Source: an uncultured Agathobacter sp. (GTDB lineage Bacteria > Bacillota > Clostridia > Lachnospirales > Lachnospiraceae). Taken from it: 5,870 nucleotides of DNA. The stretch covers positions 1 to 5,870 of the forward strand of contig CAKRKX010000123.1 of the NCBI GenBank assembly GCA_934358675.1, written 5' to 3'. Shown piece by piece: positions 1 through 5,764 of the stretch (positions are counted from its first letter, which is position 1; each line of letters starts with the position of its first letter). The position numbers and the translations under genes are program-made. Below the pieces are notes generated by a model, which saw only the letters and a list, made by a program, of their open reading frames with translations, was not told the origin of the DNA and ran no database searches.

Positions 1-2
1 GG

Positions 3-113
3 GCCGTTGCATCCGGTCCGCTGATTACAACCGTCAATGATCTGGTTGCCGTATTGACTTATTATGGTCTGGCACTGGTATTTTTGATCAATATCTTTCA
101 TATTGCCGGATGA
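3..113 (+). CDS. mgtE: Magnesium transporter MgtE, C-terminal fragment
   Basis: This is the last 36 codons of a gene entering from the left edge, ending at TGA 111-113. The peptide starts AVASGPLITTVNDL and continues as a hydrophobic stretch (VAVLTYYGLALVFLINIF) before a short HIAG tail. The 'ASGPLITTxND' motif followed by one final membrane helix is the characteristic end of MgtE-type Mg2+ channels/transporters, whose C-terminal half forms a five-helix pore in the cytoplasmic membrane. The conserved Asp after the Thr pair lies at the start of the last helix. The cytoplasmic N and CBS domains that sense Mg2+ would lie upstream, outside the window. No intrinsic terminator follows it, and nothing suggests co-regulation with the amylase downstream, which has its own promoter. 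The identification rests on family memory of a short segment, so it is likely rather than certain. Confidence 0.75.
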   Translation, partial: AVASGPLITTVNDLVAVLTYYGLALVFLINIFHIAG

Positions 114-249
114 ATCTGACTTATAAATACTTTATTTTTAAAAAAGCAGGATTACTAAAAAAGTAGAATATGTGATAAAAAAATAGACAAAAATATTATG
201 GATGAATTAGTAAAATAAGCGAAATTGTTAAGCACCGATCACAATCTTG

Positions 250-278
250 TTGAAAATGACGAACAGGAAGCATATACT
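250..278 (+). promoter_or_regulatory. Sigma-A type promoter of the amylase gene
   Basis: A -35 box TTGAAA (250-255) is followed, after exactly 17 bases, by a -10 box TATACT (273-278). Each hexamer differs from consensus at one position. Transcription would start near 285, giving a leader of about 100 nt before the ATG at 384. This is the best promoter match in the 270-base region between mgtE and the amylase. The call is by inspection; no transcription data are available. Confidence 0.65.
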
Positions 279-283
279 CGAAA

Positions 284-313
284 TTGGCATATTGCATTTG
301 CATAGGATATGAT
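284..313 (+). promoter_or_regulatory. Possible second promoter, weaker
   Basis: TTGGCA (284-289) and TATGAT (308-313) are separated by 18 bases, giving a second sigma-A-like pair just downstream of the first promoter. A transcript from here would start near 320 and would lack the left arm of the 288-343 inverted repeat. AT-rich DNA yields such pairs by chance, so this is only a candidate. Confidence 0.3.
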
Positions 314-343
314 AGGGGAGGGTCATAAGGGATGTGCAATATG
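288..343 (+). repeat. Perfect 9-bp inverted repeat in the amylase leader
   Basis: CATATTGCA (288-296) is the exact reverse complement of TGCAATATG (335-343), with 38 bases between the arms. If transcription starts near 285, both arms lie in the untranslated leader and could pair as a long-loop stem. In DNA the two arms could instead be paired half-sites or operators. The left arm overlaps a TTGCAT direct repeat (293-298 and 299-304). The enclosed segment contains a purine-rich GATAGGGGAGG. No known riboswitch class is recognised. Confidence 0.4.
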
Positions 344-344
344 A

Positions 345-361
345 CTAAAACGTGATTTTAG
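345..361 (+). repeat. Small palindrome before the amylase ribosome binding site
   Basis: CTAAAA (345-350) and TTTTAG (356-361) form a perfect 6-bp inverted repeat around CGTGA. It lies about 10 bases upstream of the ribosome binding site. It could be a 17-bp operator for a dimeric repressor or a weak AT-rich hairpin. It is not a clean match to the CcpA catabolite-response (cre) pattern. Function is unproven. Confidence 0.3.
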
Positions 362-371
362 AGGATCACAC

Positions 372-377
372 AGGGAG
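372..377 (+). promoter_or_regulatory. Ribosome binding site of the amylase gene
   Basis: AGGGAG lies 6 bases before the ATG at 384 and is a good Shine-Dalgarno match at normal spacing. It supports that ATG as the true start, in agreement with the signal peptide that begins right there. Confidence 0.75.
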
Positions 378-383
378 AGTAGA

Positions 384-3300
384 ATGAATAATAAAAGAGA
401 GGTAGTAACAATAGGCAAGCGATTGCTTAGTTTATTTCTTGCGCTTGTAATGGTGGTTACCATGTTTCAGATGCAGGGGATCGAGCAGGTGTTTGCTGCA
501 GACAATGAAAGTGTAAAGCTGTATTTTGAGCTTCCGGAGGGGACTTCGGTAACCGATTGGTGCGTAAATGTCTGGAGCAATGCAAAAGTAACAGAGGGAG
601 ATACGGATCATCGTTTCAGACCTTCATCATGGGGAGCAGAAGGAGATACTTATCCGACTTTGTTGCCAGTTCCGGATAACAATAAATGGGGATATGTCGT
701 TATATCCGGTGCAATTGAAGGCTTACAGTTTGTTAAAACGGATGGAACAGAATATAAATGCTGGAATGCAGAGATTGCCAACCAGAAGCTTGCAGAAGCG
801 TATTTTGCACCATCTGAGAAAAAATGGTACACAACAGCGGATAAGGCTAAAGAGATTAAGGCAGCGGAAATCCGTAATATTTTTATTCTGGCGGGCGCCA
901 GTGGACTTGCCGGAAGCAATTGGGTCGCAACTGATAAGAGCAATGAGCTGAAGCAGAATACAGATAATAAAAATAAATATAGTATCACTCGTAAAAATGT
1001 AGCAGCCGGAACTTATTCTTATAAAATTTTGCAGGATCCGGAAAATGCAAGTTGGGACAAGCCGTGGGGAAATGGTACAGGCGAAGGCGGAAATCGTTCG
1101 GTGACGGTAGCGGCACCGGCGGATGTGACGTTTACTATTGACCTTACGGATACTACTCCAAATAAAACCGTAGATGTTAAGTGCAAGTACTTACAGAAGC
1201 TTGTGGCAGACAATGGTCAAATTACTGCCGGACAGCCGAAAGAGCTTGCAACCTCTGCAAAATATTACGATGGATCTGGTGAGGAATCAAAGACGGTAAC
1301 GGTTTCCTATCGATTAAAAGATGAGCAGGCTGGGGGGGTTACTTTAAAGGACAATACGATTACGGTTCCTAAGGGCTCCAAGCTTACAGAGGTAGCGGTC
1401 GTTGCGGAATATAATGGTTTTCAACAGGAGATGACGATTCCGGTTGTAGCCAAACAATACAAGGTAACAATCAATATGTATTCACCGGATCTGGAGATGA
1501 AGCCGGGCGTATCGGATATTTATATCTTTGAGAATGGCGGCAATACAAATAAAGTTGTTACGTTGGATAAAACGGTGGAGGATTCGGATAATCATATCAC
1601 CTGGGTACAGGGAACGACCTACCTGCCATTTAACAAGCTTGGAATTATTGCAAGATACGTGGCAGGAACATTTGAAAGTGGAAAGGATACTGACAAGCTC
1701 TATACCATTGCTGAGGATGCTTCTGAAATTACCTTGTGGTATGTTGTCGGAAAGACTCCGTTAACTGAGAAGCCTACCGTTAAGCCGGCAGATCCACGGT
1801 ACTTGTATCTGGAGTATGAGAATCCGGATTTGGGTGATACAATCCCTCAATTTTATTCGTGGACAACTGGTATTAATGAGAAGAAAGAACTTCCTTTTGA
1901 AAAGGTTGGAGACGGAAAGTGGAAGATTAAGGCGCAGGTATCGACAAGCTGCACAAAGGTTGACTTTGTTGTGGTGCTTGATGATTCCGGTTCGGACTGG
2001 GTTAAGGACGGTGGAGACCATACGGTTGTTTTCCCGGAGAACCAGAATGTGGTATTCGCAAGCATCAAAAAGGGTGAAGAGCCGAAATTAAATGCCCCAT
2101 ATAATAAGGGATATGAGGTGGATATCAAGACGGGTAAGATTCATTTCTATTATCGCGATGATAAGGCATTACTTGCAGGTAAGCTGGCTGAGCAGACGGT
2201 TTCTGTGGAAATCGATGGTGCCCTTCATGAAATGACGTATAATAAAGAGAATCTGCGCTTTGAGTATGCATGTGATATAAAAGATGGAAGAACTGATTAC
2301 CGCTACAAAGTCGGCGACGAATTTGTGACGGATAAATATAATGATAACAAAGAGAAGAAAGAAGAGAATGAGTATTCTTATGTAGAATACTATAAGCTGA
2401 ATGCCTCGGTGCAGGCTGAGGTTATGAATAAATCCTTTAACTACAATGAAAATAATGTAGTGAAGTTTACGATTGAGCAGGCTAATGAATCTGAGCCGAA
2501 GCTGGAAGTGGCAGAGGCAAGTATTGATGTGTCTTCTCTGGGCGGCAGCAAGGCGCTTGCCATCGTACCGGATCTTCAGGCGGTAACAATATCGGTTACA
2601 CAGGATACGCCACTTGGAATGAAAACCCTTCCGATTACCGTGAAGGATCAGTACGGAAACCTGTATACGACCAGTGTGCAGGTTGAGGTAGTTGCACGCA
2701 CAAAGAGTGATGCGAAGGATTTCGACTGGGATGAGTCGGTCATCTATTTTATGGTGACGGATCGTTTCTTTGATGGAAATAAGACAAACAATACTGCAAA
2801 TGGCGAAGATACTTATGGCGAGAATGAAGGTTTGTACCATGGTGGTGATTTTGCAGGAGTGACACAAAAGCTTGATTATTTAGAGCAGCTTGGCATCAAT
2901 ACCATCTGGATTACACCAATTGTAGAAAATATTAAGGGCGTTAATGTGACCGAGGAGGGCAAAGATAAAGTTCCATATAATGCAGCTTACCATGGTTACT
3001 GGGCAAGTGATTTTACAAAACTGAACCCGGCACTTGGAACCGAGGAGGAATTTAAGACTCTGATCGCACAGGCACATGAGCGCGGCATCCGTATCATGGT
3101 GGATATCGTGGTAAATCATGCGGGATACGGTACGGAATCGACTTTTGGAAATAAGCTCCGAAGCGGTGATGATATTGTTGCCGGAAGCGACCAGAAGGAT
3201 TCTTTATCCAATTTACCGGATTTTAAAACGGAAGATCCAGCTGTCAGTGCGCAGCTTGTTAAGTGGCAGACACAGTGGGTAAAAGATTACGGAATTGATT

Positions 3301-4919
3301 ATTTCCGTGTGGATACAGTAAAGCATGTTGAGAATGATACCTGGTCGGAATTAAAGAATGCATTGACCGAGGCGGATCCGTCCTTCAAGATGATCGGAGA
3401 ATACTCCGGAGGCGGATATGCTTCCAATGGAAATACGCTTGGAACAGGAACGATGGATTCGGATCTCGACTTCGATTTCAACGATCAGGCAAGCAGCTTT
3501 GTAAAGGGTAATATAGAAGCTGTTGAGAGTTTCCTTGCAGCAAGAAACGCTTCACTGAACAATACCTATATGACAGGACAGTTCTTAGGCAGCCATGATG
3601 AAGATGGATTTAAGCAGAAGCTTCTCGATGCAAAGGTTGCACCGGACGTTGCCGATGCGATGGCACTGGTTGCAGCTACGCTGCAGATTACGGCAAAAGG
3701 ACAGCCGGTTATTTATTACGGCGAGGAGATTGGACTGACAGGTCTTAATAATTATCCGTATCAGACCAACCGTTATGATTTTGACTGGTCAAAGGCAAAT
3801 GATAGCAACAAGACCTATAGCCATTATAAGAAACTTCTTTCTATCCGAAACGCATACACCGATGTGTTTGCAAGAGGCACCAGACAGGTGGTTGTCTCTT
3901 CCGATAAAGAGAAATATGATGTCGCAGCAAGAGAATATCAGGGAACAAAATTGTATGTTGGAATGAATGTCAATACGAAAGAATTGCAGCTTACGATTCC
4001 GGTTACCGAGGGAAATGCTTCGGTTATGACCGACCTGTATTCAGGAAAAACATACGTTGTAAATGACGGAAAAGTAACGGTTACGATCCCTTCTGCAGCA
4101 GACGGAGGAACGGTGATCTTAAAGAGAACCGGAAGCGTAAGCAGCGGTTCCTCATCAGCATCGACCTCAGAGCCTAAGAAGGATGAGGCAACAGATACTA
4201 AGAAGGATCAGACCACAGAGGTAAAGAAGGATACCATCGTATCGGCAGATGGCAGCAAAACAGAAGTAACAATGACGACACAAAAGAATGAGGACGGCAC
4301 AGTTTCCGGTGTGACAGCAGAGCTGCAGACAACCGGAAAAGAAAGCAAAAAGAAGGTGACCGGAACGATTTCGTCCGAGGTTGTAGAACATATCAGTGAT
4401 GCAGCAAAGACAAAGGATGTAGATGTCGTTGTCACGGTTGCAGCCGGAGAGAAATCCTTTGTGGTAAAGGCCGAAGCCCAGAATCTGACAGCGGGAACGA
4501 AGCTGAAAGCTATGGCGATCGATACTAAGACAAATAAGTATGTCCTGGTAGACAGCAAAACGATCAAGGTTGACGAGGATGGAAACGTAAAGGTTTCGCT
4601 CCCGGCAGGTAAAACCTATCAGCTGATGCCGATTGAGGAAGCAAAACAGATTGAAAAGGAAATCCTTAAGACGGTACAGGCAAAGAAACCGGTTGTTGAG
4701 GTACAGAAGGGAAAGAATGCAAAGGTTCAGTTTAGCAGCAAGCTTGATATGAACAATGTTGCAAAGATTACCTATAAATCAGGAAAGAAATCGGTTGCCA
4801 AGGTAGACGCTAAGGGAAATGTTATTGCCAAAAAGAAAGGAACTGCAGTCATTAAGGCAGTGGTTACTTTAAAGAATGGCAAGAAAAAGACATTGGAAAT
4901 CAAATATAAAGTAAAGTAA
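384..4919 (+). CDS. Secreted multi-modular alpha-amylase, GH13 family
   Basis: A 1511-residue exported starch-degrading enzyme that hydrolyses alpha-1,4-glucan bonds outside the cell. Residues 1-38 are a Sec signal peptide (basic start, hydrophobic core, cleavage after V-F-A). Approximate modules: 40-155, a beta-rich starch-binding-like module of unassigned type; 162-265, an X25-like module as in pullulanases (AGTYSYK, SWDKPWG); 275-356, Ig-like; 358-460, CBM41-like; 470-770, further beta-sandwich modules. The GH13 barrel spans about 780-1160. Its motifs are YHGGD (818-822), DIVVNH (907-912), LPDF (944-947), FRVDTVKH with nucleophile D977, IGEY with acid/base E1006, FLGSHD with stabiliser D1072, and YYGEEIGL. 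All three catalytic carboxylates are present. Domain C runs to 1248, followed by a Ser/Thr/Lys linker, an unrecognised module (about 1285-1420) and a Lys-rich Big_2-type Ig domain (1436-1511). There is no LPXTG anchor. The layout recalls Eubacterium rectale Amy13K (GH13_41, from memory). Pullulanase activity cannot be excluded. Confidence 0.93.
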   Translation: MNNKREVVTIGKRLLSLFLALVMVVTMFQMQGIEQVFAADNESVKLYFELPEGTSVTDWCVNVWSNAKVTEGDTDHRFRPSSWGAEGDTYPTLLPVPDNNKWGYVVISGAIEGLQFVKTDGTEYKCWNAEIANQKLAEAYFAPSEKKWYTTADKAKEIKAAEIRNIFILAGASGLAGSNWVATDKSNELKQNTDNKNKYSITRKNVAAGTYSYKILQDPENASWDKPWGNGTGEGGNRSVTVAAPADVTFTIDLTDTTPNKTVDVKCKYLQKLVADNGQITAGQPKELATSAKYYDGSGEESKTVTVSYRLKDEQAGGVTLKDNTITVPKGSKLTEVAVVAEYNGFQQEMTIPVVAKQYKVTINMYSPDLEMKPGVSDIYIFENGGNTNKVVTLDKTVEDSDNHITWVQGTTYLPFNKLGIIARYVAGTFESGKDTDKLYTIAEDASEITLWYVVGKTPLTEKPTVKPADPRYLYLEYENPDLGDTIPQFYSWTTGINEKKELPFEKVGDGKWKIKAQVSTSCTKVDFVVVLDDSGSDWVKDGGDHTVVFPENQNVVFASIKKGEEPKLNAPYNKGYEVDIKTGKIHFYYRDDKALLAGKLAEQTVSVEIDGALHEMTYNKENLRFEYACDIKDGRTDYRYKVGDEFVTDKYNDNKEKKEENEYSYVEYYKLNASVQAEVMNKSFNYNENNVVKFTIEQANESEPKLEVAEASIDVSSLGGSKALAIVPDLQAVTISVTQDTPLGMKTLPITVKDQYGNLYTTSVQVEVVARTKSDAKDFDWDESVIYFMVTDRFFDGNKTNNTANGEDTYGENEGLYHGGDFAGVTQKLDYLEQLGINTIWITPIVENIKGVNVTEEGKDKVPYNAAYHGYWASDFTKLNPALGTEEEFKTLIAQAHERGIRIMVDIVVNHAGYGTESTFGNKLRSGDDIVAGSDQKDSLSNLPDFKTEDPAVSAQLVKWQTQWVKDYGIDYFRVDTVKHVENDTWSELKNALTEADPSFKMIGEYSGGGYASNGNTLGTGTMDSDLDFDFNDQASSFVKGNIEAVESFLAARNASLNNTYMTGQFLGSHDEDGFKQKLLDAKVAPDVADAMALVAATLQITAKGQPVIYYGEEIGLTGLNNYPYQTNRYDFDWSKANDSNKTYSHYKKLLSIRNAYTDVFARGTRQVVVSSDKEKYDVAAREYQGTKLYVGMNVNTKELQLTIPVTEGNASVMTDLYSGKTYVVNDGKVTVTIPSAADGGTVILKRTGSVSSGSSSASTSEPKKDEATDTKKDQTTEVKKDTIVSADGSKTEVTMTTQKNEDGTVSGVTAELQTTGKESKKKVTGTISSEVVEHISDAAKTKDVDVVVTVAAGEKSFVVKAEAQNLTAGTKLKAMAIDTKTNKYVLVDSKTIKVDEDGNVKVSLPAGKTYQLMPIEEAKQIEKEILKTVQAKKPVVEVQKGKNAKVQFSSKLDMNNVAKITYKSGKKSVAKVDAKGNVIAKKKGTAVIKAVVTLKNGKKKTLEIKYKVK

Positions 4920-4924
4920 AAAAG

Positions 4925-4945
4925 AGGGGCTGTAAAAACTCCCCT
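4925..4945 (+). repeat. Short inverted repeat, possible IS left-end remnant
   Basis: AGGGG (4925-4929) and CCCCT (4941-4945) flank an 11-base spacer, starting five bases after the amylase stop codon. GGGGCTGT followed by A/T-rich bases resembles the terminal inverted repeats of several insertion sequences, and a transposase remnant begins about 55 bases further on. This is therefore a candidate for the left end of that element. No matching right end (ACAGCCCC) occurs downstream in the window, so the assignment is tentative. Confidence 0.35.
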
Positions 4946-4948
4946 AGA

Positions 4949-4985
4949 AAAAAATCGCTCAGACCTGAGGTCTGAGCGATTTTTT
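4949..4985 (+). terminator. Strong Rho-independent terminator, bidirectional
   Basis: The arms 4949-4965 and 4969-4985 pair perfectly over 17 bp around the 3-base loop TGA. The GC-rich heart of the stem is TCGCTCAGACC with its complement, and the outer pairs are A-T. The right arm ends in a run of six T (4980-4985). The left side carries a run of seven A, so the structure can terminate transcription from either strand. It lies 29 bases behind the amylase stop and would end that transcript. It may have arrived with the adjacent IS element, as it sits between the putative IS end and the transposase start. Confidence 0.9.
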
Positions 4986-4998
4986 GGTATCCTTAATT

Positions 4999-5302
4999 AT
5001 GCTACTAACTAACAATACCAATGGTAATTATACTATGCGTCAGCTGAAATTACCATTATCCGAAATGAACTAACCGATTCTGTTGAACAGATATTTGCAG
5101 ACAATAATTCATATATTTTTACCAGAGATCACGTGGATCTGCAGCACACATACATTGACGGAACAAAAATCGAAGCAAATGCAAATCGGTATACAAAGAA
5201 ACAACCGGACTGGATGAAACTTCTTTTGTTTCCGGACGCGGTCATAGAAAAAGCATTCGGCAAAAGCAATACGAAGAACACGGCATGGAAAAATACATCT
5301 GA
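4999..5302 (+). pseudogene. Degraded IS1182-family transposase, internally deleted
   Basis: Three blocks typical of IS1182-type transposases follow each other in three frames. Block 1 (4999-5073) starts at ATG 4999 and contains GNYTMRQLKLPL, the family N-terminus, then meets TAA. Block 2 (about 5055-5192) contains NELTDSVEQIF and, later, HVDLQHTYIDGTKIEANANRYT-like sequence, the family's most recognisable segment, carrying the DGTK aspartate. Block 3 (about 5192-5302) reads TTGLDETSFVSGRGHRKS, a later family segment, then EEHGMEKY, found much further on in intact members, then TGA. About 300 bases thus represent a gene that is normally roughly 1.5 kb, so several internal deletions have occurred and the product cannot be active. 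A frame from GTG 5133 to TGA 5339 stays open (68 codons) but crosses a deletion junction and is not a real gene. Family comparison is from memory. Confidence 0.8.
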
Positions 5303-5384
5303 TCACGGCAAAACCGAATTTGCAAGTCGTTCATGCTGAAATAAGTGTAATTCGCGCACATAAAGTAGCAAAGAGTCGAAAGCG

Positions 5385-5393
5385 TGGTATCAT
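5385..5393 (+). promoter_or_regulatory. Extended -10 promoter candidate
   Basis: TGGTATCAT carries the extended TGn motif directly before a TATCAT -10 box (5388-5393). No clear -35 box lies 16-18 bases upstream, which is compatible with an extended -10 promoter. The start would fall near 5400, leaving about 20 nt before the ATG at 5423. The rest of 5303-5400 shows no convincing gene. One frame there stays open and may be more IS debris. Confidence 0.35.
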
Positions 5394-5407
5394 TTTTATA
5401 AACAAAT

Positions 5408-5415
5408 AAGGAGGT
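5408..5415 (+). promoter_or_regulatory. Ribosome binding site of the second secreted protein
   Basis: AAGGAGGT is a full-strength Shine-Dalgarno sequence placed 7 bases before the ATG at 5423. It decides the start: an in-frame TTG at 5417 is too close to this site to be used. Confidence 0.85.
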
Positions 5416-5422
5416 ATTGCTT

Positions 5423-5764
5423 ATGAAGATATGGAAGAAATTGGGTTGTGGACTTGTTATGTTTGGATTGCTGCTTGTGGCCTGTCTGCTGGCCGTACTG
5501 CTGCTGCCGGGCGGAAGTATGAAGACGGAGGCGGCCACCCAGAATTATGATATATGGGTTTGTGGGACGAAGGTGACTAGTGAGAATCTGTCTGGAAACA
5601 ATTGGAGTTATGAGCCGGAGACGAATACACTTACGTTAAATAACTTTAATTGGAGTTACACGCCAACAGGAGAGGATGCTGCAATCTATTCGGATCAGGC
5701 TCTCAAACTGGTTTTGGAGGGAAAGAACAAAGTCGAGAACAATTCTAAAGATCGTAATAAATAG
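5423..5764 (+). CDS. Secreted protein, N-terminal part of a repeat-rich surface protein
   Basis: 113 codons up to an in-frame TAG. Residues 1-38 form a long signal peptide: basic MKIWKK, a very hydrophobic core (residues 10-28), then a probable cleavage site around TEA-A (35-38). The mature part begins NYDIWVCGTKVTSENL, followed by SYEPETNTLTLNNF, AAIYSDQ and LKLVLEGKNKVEN. The succession 'YDIWVxGxxVTSEN', 'YxxxTNTLTLNN', 'AIY', 'LxLxLEGxNxV' is a pattern I know from clostridial exported proteins with parallel beta-helix-like or carbohydrate-binding domains (Cthe_2159-like is one possibility). Ligand and function are unknown. The protein is far too short for this class, and the same frame carries on beyond the TAG with matching sequence, so it is most likely the front part of a longer gene interrupted by a nonsense codon. 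A leaky stop or sequencing error is possible. Confidence 0.7.
   Translation: MKIWKKLGCGLVMFGLLLVACLLAVLLLPGGSMKTEAATQNYDIWVCGTKVTSENLSGNNWSYEPETNTLTLNNFNWSYTPTGEDAAIYSDQALKLVLEGKNKVENNSKDRNK

Noticed and set aside
114..180. A terminator for mgtE
   Set aside because: The region has A and T runs but no GC-containing stem; the only symmetry (TACT-N5-AGTA) is too weak.
2169..2867. A 232-codon open frame on the minus strand inside the amylase gene
   Set aside because: It lies wholly antisense to well-supported amylase coding sequence, its product is an odd Ile/Cys/His-rich string without domain sense, and no ribosome binding site or promoter was evident. It is a shadow of the plus-strand codon pattern.
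4208..4567. A 119-codon minus-strand frame rich in Ser, Val and Phe
   Set aside because: It mirrors the Lys/Thr/Glu-rich linker and following module of the amylase; hydrophobic runs arise simply from complementing those codons.
5133..5339. A 68-codon frame starting at GTG 5133 as an independent small gene
   Set aside because: Its first part is the middle of a transposase (YIDGTKIEANAN), homology continues upstream of the GTG without a start, and after the NRYT segment the frame leaves the family sequence. It is part of the pseudogene.
5474..5485. Possible lipobox (LVAC, residues 18-21) in the second secreted protein
   Set aside because: The cysteine is in the middle of the hydrophobic core with another seven hydrophobic residues after it, and a conventional cleavage site follows at residues 35-38, so an ordinary signal peptide fits better.
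5242..5538. A 98-codon minus-strand frame covering the IS debris and the start of the secreted protein
   Set aside because: It opposes a perfect ribosome binding site and a clear signal peptide on the plus strand and has no recognisable protein character.
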